From contig NZ_AJTZ01000005.1 in assembly GCF_000286075.1 (NCBI RefSeq), positions 992,001 through 1,056,000 on the forward strand: a stretch of DNA of 64,000 bases, in the 5' to 3' direction. The notes under the pieces were generated by a model that had not been told where the DNA came from, ran no database searches, and was given only the letters and a program-made list of their open reading frames with translations. The stretch is from Streptococcus ratti FA-1 = DSM 20564. GTDB taxonomy: Bacteria > Bacillota > Bacilli > Lactobacillales > Streptococcaceae. Positions 37,521 through 46,272 of this stretch are shown here, in pieces. Each line of letters opens with the position of its first letter. The stretch's first letter is position 1. The position numbers were made by a program, and so were the translations under genes.

Positions 37521-39680
37521 ATGAGTCTTAAAAATCTCGGCGATGTCTCTTACTTTCGCCTTAACAATGAAATTAACCGCCCCATCAATGGACAGATTCC
37601 GCTTCATAAAGACAAGGAAGCCTTGAGCGCTTTTTTTGCCGAAAATGTTCATCCGAACACCAAATCCTTTGACAGCATTACTGATAAGATTCGTTTTCTG
37701 ATTGAAAATGACTATATTGAATCAGCTTTTATTGCCAAATACAGACCTGAATTTATTGAGGAACTTTCTCAGTCTCTTTATGACTTTGATTTTCGCTTTA
37801 AATCATTTATGGCAGCCTATAAGTTCTATCAGCAGTATGCTCTCAAAACAAATGATGGTGAAGCGTATCTTGAAAATATTGAAGACCGTGTTCTCTTTAA
37901 TGCTCTTTACTTTGCGGATGGCAACGAAAAGCTGGCACACGATCTGGCAATGGAAATGATTGCTCAGCGCTACCAGCCAGCAACGCCAAGTTTTCTTAAT
38001 GCTGGCCGCAGCCGCAGGGGTGAGTTGGTTTCTTGTTTCCTCATTCAGGTCACCGATGATATGAATTCTATCGGCCGTTCTATCAATTCAGCTCTGCAAT
38101 TGTCCCGTATTGGCGGCGGTGTCGGTATTTCTCTCAGCAATCTGCGCGAAGCCGGGGCACCAATCAAAGGTTTTGCCGGAGCAGCCTCTGGTGTCGTTCC
38201 TGTCATGAAACTTTTTGAAGACAGCTTTTCTTATTCCAACCAATTAGGTCAACGCCAAGGTGCCGGAGTTGTTTACCTCAATGTCTTTCACCCAGATATC
38301 ATCGCCTTTCTTTCTACTAAAAAAGAAAATGCCGATGAGAAAGTCCGTGTTAAAACTCTGTCTCTCGGTGTTGTCATTCCGGATAAGTTTTATGAACTGG
38401 CTCGCAAGAACCAAGATATGTATCTCTTTAGTCCCTATTCTGTTGAACGTGAATACGGTATTCCTTTCAGCTACATCGATATCACTGAAAAATACGACGA
38501 ATTAGCGGCCAATCCTAATATTATCAAAACTAAGATTCGTGCCCGCGATTTAGAAACTGAAATTTCTAAACTTCAGCAGGAATCCGGTTATCCTTATGTT
38601 GTCAATGTAGACACTGCTAACCGTGCCAATCCGATTGAGGGCAAAATTATCATGTCCAATCTCTGCTCAGAAATTCTTCAGGTTCAAACTCCAAGCCAAA
38701 TCAACGATGCTCAGGAATTTGTTAAAATGGGAACTGACATTTCATGCAATCTTGGTTCCACAAATGTTGTCAATATGATGGCTTCTCCTGACTTTGGCCG
38801 TTCCATCAAGGCCATGACCCGTGCGCTTACTTTTGTCACGGATTCATCAAGCATTGAAGCTGTACCAACCATCAAACACGGAAATAGCCAAGCCCACACT
38901 TTCGGACTTGGTGCCATGGGACTTCACTCCTACTTAGCCCAGCACCATATCGAATACGGCAGCCCAGAATCTATTGAGTTTACCAATATCTATTTCATGC
39001 TCATGAATTACTGGACTTTGGTAGAGTCAAACAATATTGCCCGCGAGCGGCAGGAAACCTTTGTTGGTTTTGACAAATCAAAATACGCTGACGGCACTTA
39101 CTTTGATAAGTATGTCACTGGTCAGTTTGTACCAAAATCCGACAAAGTCAAAGAACTCTTCAAAGATCACTTCATTCCTCAGGCTGCTGACTGGCAGGCA
39201 TTGCGCCAAGCTGTTATGAAGGACGGACTTTACCATCAAAATCGCTTAGCAGTTGCTCCAAACGGATCTATTTCCTATATTAATGATGTTTCTGCTTCTA
39301 TTCATCCAATTACACAGCGCATTGAGGAACGCCAAGAAAAGAAAATCGGTAAGATTTACTACCCTGCAGCTGGTTTGTCAACAGATACCATTCCTTACTA
39401 CACATCCGCTTATGATATGGATATGAGAAAAGTTATCGATGTCTATGCCGCTGCGACTGAACATGTGGATCAAGGCCTGTCACTTACACTTTTTATGCGC
39501 AGCGATATTCCTCAGGGTCTCTATGAATGGAAAACAGAAAGCAAACAAACAACACGCGATCTGTCTATCCTTCGTAATTACGCCTTTAACAAGGGAATCA
39601 AGTCTATTTATTATATCCGCACCTTCACCGATGATGGCGATGAAATCGGCTCAAACCAATGTGAAAGCTGTGTGATTTAA
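37521..39680 (+). CDS. nrdE: Class Ib ribonucleotide reductase alpha subunit
   Basis: A 719-residue catalytic subunit reducing ribonucleoside diphosphates. The N-terminal ATP-cone is short, as in class Ib. Redox Cys in RGELVSCFLIQ and the partner in SNLCSEILQ are present, SNQCESCVI gives the C-terminal cysteine pair, and IGGGVGISLSNLR is the finger-loop region. It needs NrdF and NrdH (and NrdI, not seen here). Its ribosome site is AAGGAATAGGAA, 8-10 bp from ATG. Confidence 0.95.
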   Translation: MSLKNLGDVSYFRLNNEINRPINGQIPLHKDKEALSAFFAENVHPNTKSFDSITDKIRFLIENDYIESAFIAKYRPEFIEELSQSLYDFDFRFKSFMAAYKFYQQYALKTNDGEAYLENIEDRVLFNALYFADGNEKLAHDLAMEMIAQRYQPATPSFLNAGRSRRGELVSCFLIQVTDDMNSIGRSINSALQLSRIGGGVGISLSNLREAGAPIKGFAGAASGVVPVMKLFEDSFSYSNQLGQRQGAGVVYLNVFHPDIIAFLSTKKENADEKVRVKTLSLGVVIPDKFYELARKNQDMYLFSPYSVEREYGIPFSYIDITEKYDELAANPNIIKTKIRARDLETEISKLQQESGYPYVVNVDTANRANPIEGKIIMSNLCSEILQVQTPSQINDAQEFVKMGTDISCNLGSTNVVNMMASPDFGRSIKAMTRALTFVTDSSSIEAVPTIKHGNSQAHTFGLGAMGLHSYLAQHHIEYGSPESIEFTNIYFMLMNYWTLVESNNIARERQETFVGFDKSKYADGTYFDKYVTGQFVPKSDKVKELFKDHFIPQAADWQALRQAVMKDGLYHQNRLAVAPNGSISYINDVSASIHPITQRIEERQEKKIGKIYYPAAGLSTDTIPYYTSAYDMDMRKVIDVYAAATEHVDQGLSLTLFMRSDIPQGLYEWKTESKQTTRDLSILRNYAFNKGIKSIYYIRTFTDDGDEIGSNQCESCVI

Positions 39681-39691
39681 CTGAACAGTCA

Positions 39692-39808
39692 AACTTGGAG
39701 CTAAAGCTCCTATGTTTGGCACGCCAACCGCTATCGGCGGTTTGGCTAGTTCACTTACTAACTTCGTAGAAGGTGTATAATCGACACCTTCTACTGCGTG
39801 TCGTAACT
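39692..39808. repeat. Structured repeat type 1, copy 1
   Basis: Contains GGAGCTAAAGCTCC, a hairpin CGCCAACCGC/GCGGTTTGGC, and a third hairpin AGAAGGTGT/ACACCTTCT set between fixed flanks CTAACTTCGT and CTGCGTGTCG. CACGC (39720-39724) can pair with GCGTG (39796-39800), closing a multi-branch fold. Confidence 0.7.
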
Positions 39809-39813
39809 TTCAA

Positions 39814-39934
39814 TAAACTTAGAGCTAAAGCTCCTATGTTTGACACGCCAACCGCTGTACCGGATTAGCTAGGCTTCTCACTAACTTAGAAAATGAAGTG
39901 ATATCAACTTCGTTTTCTATGTATCGTAAGTTTA
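39814..39934. repeat. Structured repeat type 1, copy 2
   Basis: Tandem relative of copy 1 with the same order of parts. It is bounded by TAAACTTA/TAAGTTTA. Its third hairpin is GAAAATGAAGT/ACTTCGTTTTC, a different stem sequence from copy 1 but still paired. Confidence 0.65.
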
Positions 39935-40140
39935 CTTTTCTTCTGATGCAATTTAAAACTGCGTCAAAGGGCGAACAGCATGAGCCCCACTCCGATACTT
40001 TTCGCAGCGCTATCAAAAATGGCATAGCCGCTTGAGAAGAAGCGTAAAGGCGCTCGCTTGCATCTCTATACCACTTCAGAAAAGTATCAAAAAAAAGAAA
40101 AGACGAACTAGCAACATTCTCACCCAATTAGGAGATATTC

Positions 40141-41106
40141 ATGACAACCTACTACAAAGCAATAAACTGGAATGCTATTGAAGACGTTATTGATAAATCA
40201 ACTTGGGAAAAGTTGACCGAACAATTTTGGCTGGATACGCGGATTCCGCTTTCCAACGACCTAGATGACTGGCGTAAGCTGTCAGCCCAAGAAAAAGACC
40301 TTGTCGGTAAGGTTTTTGGCGGTCTGACACTGCTTGACACCATGCAGTCTGAAACAGGGGTTGAAGCTATTCGTGCCGATGTACGTACACCGCATGAAGA
40401 AGCCGTTTTAAATAATATTCAATTCATGGAATCGGTTCATGCCAAGTCTTATTCCTCTATTTTTTCAACTCTCAATACCAAATCTGAAATTGAAGAGATT
40501 TTTGAATGGACCAATAACAACGAATACCTGCAAAGAAAAGCAGAAATCATCAACGAAATTTATCTTAAGGGCAATCCTCTGGAAAAGAAAGTTGCTAGCG
40601 TTTTCCTTGAAACCTTTCTTTTTTATTCAGGTTTCTTTACTCCCCTCTACTACCTGGGCAACAATAAGCTGGCCAATGTGGCTGAAATTATCAAGCTGAT
40701 TATCCGTGATGAATCGGTTCACGGTACCTATATCGGCTATAAATTCCAGATTGGTTTTAACGAGCTGTCTGAGGAAGAGCAGGATAAATTCCGCGACTGG
40801 ATGTATGATCTTCTCTATCAATTGTATGAAAATGAAGAAGGTTATACAGAAACCCTTTACGACGGTGTCGGCTGGACCGAGGAAGTGAAAACATTCCTGC
40901 GTTACAATGCCAACAAGGCTCTGATGAATCTGGGACAGAATCCGCTTTTCCCAGATACCGCTAATGATGTCAATCCTATTGTGATGAATGGTATCTCAAC
41001 AGGAACATCAAACCATGACTTCTTCTCGCAAGTCGGAAATGGTTACCTGCTTGGTACTGTTGAAGCTATGCATGACGAAGACTATCTCATGGGAATGGAA
41101 AGATAA
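40141..41106 (+). CDS. nrdF: Class Ib ribonucleotide reductase beta subunit
   Basis: A 321-residue ferritin-like subunit carrying the dimetal-tyrosyl cofactor (Mn or Fe in class Ib). Metal ligands are in MQSETGVEA, MESVHAKSYSSIF (Glu, His and the following radical Tyr) and FLETFLFYSG, IIRDESVHGTYIG. It lies 460 bp downstream of nrdE with two structured repeats in between, an unusual gap for a two-subunit enzyme. TAGGAGA precedes the ATG. Confidence 0.95.
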   Translation: MTTYYKAINWNAIEDVIDKSTWEKLTEQFWLDTRIPLSNDLDDWRKLSAQEKDLVGKVFGGLTLLDTMQSETGVEAIRADVRTPHEEAVLNNIQFMESVHAKSYSSIFSTLNTKSEIEEIFEWTNNNEYLQRKAEIINEIYLKGNPLEKKVASVFLETFLFYSGFFTPLYYLGNNKLANVAEIIKLIIRDESVHGTYIGYKFQIGFNELSEEEQDKFRDWMYDLLYQLYENEEGYTETLYDGVGWTEEVKTFLRYNANKALMNLGQNPLFPDTANDVNPIVMNGISTGTSNHDFFSQVGNGYLLGTVEAMHDEDYLMGMER

Positions 41107-41110
41107 AGTC

Positions 41111-41206
41111 AAAAAGAATCGAAACGTAAATGTACTGCCCCCCAAAAAAAGTTAGACAGAAAAATCTAACTTTTGGGGGGCGGTTCAAAAAGTTTCGATT
41201 CTTTTT
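41111..41206. terminator. Convergent terminator nrdF/ribH, interrupted by an IS-like palindrome
   Basis: AAAAAGAATCGAAAC (41111-41125) pairs with GTTTCGATTCTTTTT (41192-41206), an ordinary bidirectional terminator. Its loop is occupied by the palindrome 41131-41187. Confidence 0.7.
41131..41187. mobile_element. Solo IS3-type inverted-repeat palindrome
   Basis: TGTACTGCCCCCC with AAAAGTTAGA on the left and TCTAACTTTT with GGGGGGCGGTTCA on the right form near-complementary ends of the kind (TGWAC...CCCCCAAAAGTTAGA) that I recall as terminal repeats of streptococcal IS3-family elements, with only 8 bases between. AAA on both sides may be a 3-bp target repeat. No transposase is present. Confidence 0.6.
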
Positions 41207-41679
41207 TAGGCATCTTTAATCTGATCCGTCAGAGACATCATCTCTAAAAGACTTTGAGCCGTTTCATAACCTTTGTTACCAGCCTTGGTGCCTGAACGCT
41301 CAATTGCCTGATCAATGTCTTCTGTCGTCAGGACACCAAAGATAAGCGGAATCTTACTTTCAAGATTGAGTTGACCAACCCCTTTTGCCACTTCATTGCA
41401 GACCAAGTCATAATGATTGGTGCCCCCGCGAATGACACAGCCTAAGGTCAAGATACCATCATAATCTTTATGTGCCAGTAATTGTTGTGCTAAATAAGGA
41501 ATTTCAAAAGCTCCCGGCACCCAATAAACATCAATATTTTCTTCTGCTAGACCGTGACGCAGCAAATTGTCCTTAGCTCCCGCCAGCAATTTCGAGGTAA
41601 TAAATTCATTAAATCGAGCAACAATAACAGCAACTTTTTTCTCTTGGTTTACATTAAATTGTCCTTCAAATACAGTCAT
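41206..41679 (-). CDS. ribH: 6,7-dimethyl-8-ribityllumazine synthase
   Basis: A 157-residue enzyme (icosahedral or pentameric in relatives) joining the pyrimidine and dihydroxybutanone phosphate to form lumazine. Family segments [41 protein letters not shown] and [15 protein letters not shown] (catalytic His in the third) are all present. It is the last gene of ribD-ribE-ribBA-ribH, 14 bp after ribBA, with AAAGGCTGAAAAG as a weak ribosome site. Its stop lies at the start of the shared terminator. Confidence 0.95.
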   Translation of the reverse strand: MTVFEGQFNVNQEKKVAVIVARFNEFITSKLLAGAKDNLLRHGLAEENIDVYWVPGAFEIPYLAQQLLAHKDYDGILTLGCVIRGGTNHYDLVCNEVAKGVGQLNLESKIPLIFGVLTTEDIDQAIERSGTKAGNKGYETAQSLLEMMSLTDQIKDA

Positions 41680-41693
41680 CTTTTCAGCCTTTC

Positions 41694-42869
41694 TTATAAT
41701 TGAATATCGTGTTGAAATTTTTCTTTTTTCGTTTTGAGATAAGTGATATTTTCCTGACGTGCAGGAATTTGAAGAGGCAGGCGTTCCGTTACACTGATAT
41801 CTGCCGCCTCCAACTGTTGAACCTTGTCAGGATTATTGGTTAAGAGTCTAATCTTTTCTACTCCTAAATAATCCAAAACAGATTTGGCAAAATCATAATG
41901 ACGCTCGTCTGCTGCAAAACCTAGTTCGATATTAGCATCATAGGTGTCAAATCCTTTATCTTGTAACTGATAAGCGCGCAGCTTATTTTTCAAACCAATA
42001 CCGCGGCCTTCCTGTCTAAGATAAAGAATAGCACCACTACCTTCCTTTTCAATCAGTTTCATGGCTGTTTCCAATTGTTCACCGCAGTCACAGCGCACTG
42101 ATGAAAAAATATCTCCTGTCGCACACTCCGAATGAATCCGAAAGAGCGGAGCTTCTTCTTGACTCAGGTCACCTTTTGACAAGAGCAGATTTTCCTTGCC
42201 TTGGCTATCCTCAAAAAGGGTTAAGTCAAAATGACCATAGCGGGTGGGTAAGGAAACCTTCACTGCTTCTTGAAAACGTAAATAAGTTGCCAATTCCTCT
42301 ATAGAAATCAAAGGCATCTGCCATTCTTGAGCCAATTTTTCAAGATCTTCTCGTCTAGCCATGTGGCCGTCATCTTTAAGAATTTCACAAATATAGGCAG
42401 CCGCTGTCGAACCAGCTAAGGCAGCTAAATCAAGTGAGCCTTCTGTATGCCCGCGCCTTTCAAGAACACCGCCAGCTTTTCCTATCAAAGGAAAGATATG
42501 CCCAGGCCTATGAAAATCATGAGCTTTGCTATTATCAAGCACTAGAGCATGAATGGTAGCTGCCCGATCAAAAGCGGAAATGCCGGTTGAAGTCGTCTTA
42601 TGATCGACACTGACTGTAAAAGCTGTTCCAAGGTCATCCGTATTTTCCTGCAGCATATCTGATAAATCCAGCCCTTCCGCAATTTCTTTGGAAATAGGTG
42701 CACAGATAAGGCCACGTGCATATTTGGTCATAAAATTAATGTTTTCTGCAGTGACTAAATCAGCCAGACCGACTAAGTCTCCTTCAGCTTCGCGATCATC
42801 ATCATCAACTAGGATAATTAATCCTCCTCTTCTTAAACGCTCAACTGCTCTCTCTATTTTTTCAAACAT
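41694..42869 (-). CDS. ribBA: Bifunctional DHBP synthase / GTP cyclohydrolase II
   Basis: A 391-residue fusion. Residues 1 to about 200 are 3,4-dihydroxy-2-butanone-4-phosphate synthase (acidic [12 protein letters not shown], later [12 protein letters not shown]). Residues about 205-391 are GTP cyclohydrolase II with zinc cysteines in [20 protein letters not shown] and catalytic [14 protein letters not shown]. It supplies both precursors of lumazine. Start MFEKIERAV was chosen for its AAAGGAGAG site; the frame opens 6 codons earlier. It overlaps ribE by 8 bp. Confidence 0.95.
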   Translation of the reverse strand: MFEKIERAVERLRRGGLIILVDDDDREAEGDLVGLADLVTAENINFMTKYARGLICAPISKEIAEGLDLSDMLQENTDDLGTAFTVSVDHKTTSTGISAFDRAATIHALVLDNSKAHDFHRPGHIFPLIGKAGGVLERRGHTEGSLDLAALAGSTAAAYICEILKDDGHMARREDLEKLAQEWQMPLISIEELATYLRFQEAVKVSLPTRYGHFDLTLFEDSQGKENLLLSKGDLSQEEAPLFRIHSECATGDIFSSVRCDCGEQLETAMKLIEKEGSGAILYLRQEGRGIGLKNKLRAYQLQDKGFDTYDANIELGFAADERHYDFAKSVLDYLGVEKIRLLTNNPDKVQQLEAADISVTERLPLQIPARQENITYLKTKKEKFQHDIQL

Positions 42870-43470
42870 ATGCTCTCCTTTCACCATTCAACTGAGCTTT
42901 GATATATTTTCCTAAGATATCTGTTTCGATATTGACAGTATCTCCAAGCCTCAAATGACCAAGATTGGTTCCCTGACGGCTGTGCGGAATCAAAGAAACA
43001 GTGAAACCTTTTTCATCACAAGAAACAACCGTCAAGCTGACGCCGTTGATGGCAACTGAACCTTGAGGAATAATTTCACCTTCATGCCCCTTAGGATAGA
43101 GGAAAGTCAAAATCAAAGCATTCTCTAGATTCTTCTTAGCTAACAATCTCGTCTGAATATCAATGTGCCCCGTGACAATATGGCCTTCAAAGCGGCTGCT
43201 GGCAGACATAGCTGGCTCAATATTGACAGTGTCACCGACATGTTTTTGCGATAAGCACGTCCGTTTAAAGGTTTCTGGCATGATATCGACAGTGAACTGG
43301 CGACCTTTTTTAGAAATGCAGGTCAGGCAGGCACCATCAACAGCGATACTGTCACCGATTTTAATCTGAGCCAGTAAAGTAGCCGAAACTTGGCAGGTCA
43401 ACTGAATGCCTTTGCTACTGTGATGAAGACGAATAATCTTCCCCTTTTCCTGAATTAATCCTGTAAACAT
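42862..43470 (-). CDS. ribE: Riboflavin synthase alpha subunit
   Basis: A 202-residue enzyme dismutating two lumazines to riboflavin. The internal duplication is visible: N-half MFTGLIQEKGKI...SIAVDGACLT and C-half GHIVTGHID...SVAINGVSLTV. The start at MFTGLI has GGAAGGTGAG upstream; 12 earlier codons in frame overlap ribD and are not used. It lies 5 bp after ribD and overlaps ribBA. Confidence 0.95.
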   Translation of the reverse strand: MFTGLIQEKGKIIRLHHSSKGIQLTCQVSATLLAQIKIGDSIAVDGACLTCISKKGRQFTVDIMPETFKRTCLSQKHVGDTVNIEPAMSASSRFEGHIVTGHIDIQTRLLAKKNLENALILTFLYPKGHEGEIIPQGSVAINGVSLTVVSCDEKGFTVSLIPHSRQGTNLGHLRLGDTVNIETDILGKYIKAQLNGERRAYV

Positions 43471-43475
43471 GATGC

Positions 43476-44531
43476 TCACCTTCCTTTCTTGGCAGAAATC
43501 CGCCAATCCTGACCAATCTGACTCAAAGACAAATCTGATAAATACTTAACTGAACGCGAAGGTCTCAAACTGCTCATGTCCGGCAAAGCATCTCCCCCAA
43601 GAAGAGTCGGGCTCAGATAAAGCAGCCACTCATCCCACAAATCCGCCTCATAAAAAGCATCATGAATGCAGCTGCCGCCTTCAACATAGAGAGACTGGAT
43701 ACCTTCTTGAACTAATCTAGCGACAACTTCAGAGACCGTCCACTGCTCGGCTGTAAAAACCGTTACATGACTGGGCAAGTCTGCTACTTCCTGCTGACTA
43801 AAAATATAGACCGGCGCCTTATCATCAGTAAAAATGTGCAAATCCTTTTTAGCAAAGATTCTTCCTCTGCGATCTAAGACAATACGAATGGGAGGATAGA
43901 GGCTGCTGTTTTTTCCTAAAAGGCTGGGATTGTCCACCAAAACAGTTTCACTGCCAACCAAAATCGCCTGAAAACAGTCACGCTCCTCATGAATAAATTG
44001 ATTTGCTACAGAACCAGTTAGCTGGGTTCGTTCACCCTTCAAAGCTATCTTCCCATCTAAACTCATAGCACTTTTTAAAACAATATAAGGTCTTTCCTCC
44101 TGATAAAAATGATTGTAATAAGGATTGAGAGCTCGTGCCTCTTCTCCTAAAAGACCAACTTCAACCGATACCCCCTGACTCTCCAGAAACTGCTTGCCTT
44201 TCCCTGAAACCATAGGATTAGGATCTAGCTGAGCAATGACCACCCTCTTAATTCCAGCCTCAATAATCGCTTGTGTGCAGGGCGGCTGCTTTCCTGTATG
44301 ATGGCAAGGCTCTAGAGTGACATAAAGCGTAGCTCCTTGTAACTCTTCAGGAGTTGAACAAGTCTCTATAGCATTTCTTTCGGCATGATAGTCTCCATAT
44401 TTCAAATGAGCACCGCATGCTATCACTTGATTATCTTTTACAATGACAGCCCCAACAAGGGGATTGGTATAAGTCTGTTTAAAGCCCTTTTTAGCTTCTT
44501 CAATAGCTAAAGCCATGAATGTTTTATCCAT
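43476..44531 (-). CDS. ribD: Riboflavin deaminase/reductase
   Basis: A 351-residue two-domain protein. The N-terminal deaminase has zinc ligands in YHAERNAIE and EPCHHTGKQPPCT, and the C-terminal reductase (from about 150) starts PYIVLKSAMSLDGKIA and includes YVEGGSCIHDAF. It performs the second and third steps after GTP cyclohydrolase. Start MDKTFMALAIEEA has GAGAGGAG upstream. It heads the rib operon behind an FMN riboswitch and terminator. Confidence 0.95.
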   Translation of the reverse strand: MDKTFMALAIEEAKKGFKQTYTNPLVGAVIVKDNQVIACGAHLKYGDYHAERNAIETCSTPEELQGATLYVTLEPCHHTGKQPPCTQAIIEAGIKRVVIAQLDPNPMVSGKGKQFLESQGVSVEVGLLGEEARALNPYYNHFYQEERPYIVLKSAMSLDGKIALKGERTQLTGSVANQFIHEERDCFQAILVGSETVLVDNPSLLGKNSSLYPPIRIVLDRRGRIFAKKDLHIFTDDKAPVYIFSQQEVADLPSHVTVFTAEQWTVSEVVARLVQEGIQSLYVEGGSCIHDAFYEADLWDEWLLYLSPTLLGGDALPDMSSLRPSRSVKYLSDLSLSQIGQDWRISAKKGR

Positions 44532-44647
44532 TTTAACTCCTCTCATTATGAATTCAAATAGACTGTCAACAGGAAAACAGGGAGAGTCTTTTCTTTGCTA
44601 TATAGCCATTCAGTTTTTCTTTTATAGTCTTTTAGCTTATCTTTTAT

Positions 44648-44690
44648 GACTTCGTTAGTTCGCTTTGCCGTACTCTATCGTTGCCTAGTC
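44648..44690. repeat. BOX-like core fragment
   Basis: On the minus strand this reads GACTAGGCAACGATAGAGTA then CGGCAAAGCGAACTAACGAA. It parallels the BOX element at 53172-53276 (GACTAGGCGAC ... GAGTACGGCAAGGCGAAGTC) but lacks most of the interior and the GAGTAT ends. Confidence 0.4.
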
Positions 44691-44716
44691 CTAAAAGCAA
44701 ACTAAAAAACGATACA

Positions 44717-44749
44717 AAACAAAAACCCGCTATCTAAAGATAACGGGGC
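44717..44749 (-). terminator. Regulatory terminator of the rib operon
   Basis: Minus-strand GCCCCGTTATC pairs with GATAGCGGGT over a 4-base loop and is followed by TTTTGTTTT. It lies between the FMN riboswitch and ribD, so it is the probable expression platform. Confidence 0.8.
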
Positions 44750-44892
44750 AAAAGTAAAAGAAACCAAATCAATAAAACAATTAATTAAGAGTACAAGTTC
44801 TGCAAAAACAGAAATTGGGTACATTTAAAAACAAAAATGATAGTTTACAATACACCAAAAAACATGAACTGCTTTTTAGCACTCTGATTTTT

Positions 44893-45024
44893 CTTCTCCC
44901 ATCCAGACTATACTGTCGGTCCCAGAATCTCACTGGGTCAGCCACTTAAGCAGCTCACGGACTTCATGATTTCAATAAAAGCATGTCACCGTCGGTCGGG
45001 AATTTCACCCTGCCCCGAAGAACT
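44893..45024 (-). promoter_or_regulatory. FMN riboswitch (RFN element)
   Basis: The minus strand shows the classic conserved blocks in order: CTTCGGGGCAGGGTGAAATT, CCCGACCGACGGTGAC, AGTCCGTGAGC, GTGGCTGACC, GGGACCGACAGTATAGTCTG and GATGGGAGAAG. It precedes ribD by about 360 bp and should turn the operon off when FMN is high. Confidence 0.95.
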
Positions 45025-45040
45025 CTATTTAATTGACTAC

Positions 45041-45069
45041 AGGATAGCATGCTAAAAATAATTTGTCAA
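45041..45069 (-). promoter_or_regulatory. Sigma-A promoter of the rib operon
   Basis: Minus-strand TTGACA, 17-bp spacer, TATCCT, ending just upstream of the riboswitch. Confidence 0.75.
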
Positions 45070-45081
45070 CTGTATTAGCTC

Positions 45082-46212
45082 TCAAGCAAACACCTCTTTT
45101 AGAATGGTCAGACCTTGATCCAGTTCTTCTTTGGTTAAAGTCAAAGGAGGCAAAAGCCTGATAACATTGGTTCCAGCTGTAAGCACAATCAAACCTTTAT
45201 CTCGCGCAGCCTGAACCAAATCAGCTAAATTCGCTGTCGTTTCAATACCAATCATATAACCAAGACCGCGAACTTGAGTGACCTTGAGATTATTAGCTAG
45301 GGCTTTTTTCAATTGGTCTTGAAGATAATTGCCATTTTCCCAAGCCTGCTCTAAGAAACCTGCTTGAGTCATAATATCAAGAACGGCTGAGCTGGCTGCC
45401 ATGGCCAATTTATTCCCGCCAAAAGTTGAACCGTGCGAACCGGGACCAAAGGCGCTACCCAGCTGTGCTTTTGCCAGCATGGCACCGACAGGGACACCGT
45501 TGGCTAAACCTTTTGCCAGAGTAAAAATATCCGGCTCAATGCCGTAATGCTCAAACGAATACAGCTTGCCTGTCCGGCCCATGCCTGTCTGAACCTCGTC
45601 TATGATAAGCAGCAGGTCATTCTCCTGACAATAGTCAACCAGAGCTGTCACGAAGTCCTGCTTAGCAGGCAGCACACCAGACTCTCCCTGAACCAGCTCC
45701 AGCATCACAGCTGCCGTTTGAGCATTTACTAATTTTTTAACAGAATCCAAGTCATTGAAAACAGCGTAGTGAAAATGCGGGACACCCTCACCAAACCCCT
45801 CTTTTATCTTGTCCTGGCCGGTAGCAGACATAGAGCCAAATGTCCGGCCATGAAAAGAATCTTTAAAAGTGATGATTTCCTGCTTGCCTGTCGCCTTGCG
45901 GGCAATCTTGATAGCAGCCTCATTGGCTTCGGCTCCGCTATTGCAAAAGAAGGCCAGATAATCGCGATTGCCAATCAGTTTTTCTGCTACCTCTTCCTGA
46001 AGAGAATTCTGGTAGAGATTAGGGCTATGCCAAATGCGCTCAGCCTGCGCTTCCAGAGCTTTTTTCACCTGCGGATGAAAACCTAAATTGGTCACGCCGA
46101 TACCCGTTGAAAAATCAAGGTATTTTTTACCATCTGCATCAAACAAATAATTTCCCTGTGCTTTGACAAATTCAATAGCAGCTCTTTTATAATTTTGAAA
46201 TAATTTACTCAT
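45082..46212 (-). CDS. argD: Acetylornithine aminotransferase
   Basis: A 376-residue PLP enzyme converting N-acetylglutamate semialdehyde to N-acetylornithine. FCNSGAEANEAAIKIARKAT is the PLP phosphate region, IIDEVQTGMGRTG holds the cofactor Asp, and the Schiff-base Lys is in TLAKGLANGVP. It is the last gene of argC-argJ-argB-argD, 60 bp after argB. No argF, argG or argH lies in the window. Confidence 0.94.
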   Translation of the reverse strand: MSKLFQNYKRAAIEFVKAQGNYLFDADGKKYLDFSTGIGVTNLGFHPQVKKALEAQAERIWHSPNLYQNSLQEEVAEKLIGNRDYLAFFCNSGAEANEAAIKIARKATGKQEIITFKDSFHGRTFGSMSATGQDKIKEGFGEGVPHFHYAVFNDLDSVKKLVNAQTAAVMLELVQGESGVLPAKQDFVTALVDYCQENDLLLIIDEVQTGMGRTGKLYSFEHYGIEPDIFTLAKGLANGVPVGAMLAKAQLGSAFGPGSHGSTFGGNKLAMAASSAVLDIMTQAGFLEQAWENGNYLQDQLKKALANNLKVTQVRGLGYMIGIETTANLADLVQAARDKGLIVLTAGTNVIRLLPPLTLTKEELDQGLTILKEVFA

Positions 46213-46272
46213 TTTTGTCTCCTGTCACTTCCGAAAGTTTTAGTTGATTGTGTTCTTTACCGGCAGTACTTT

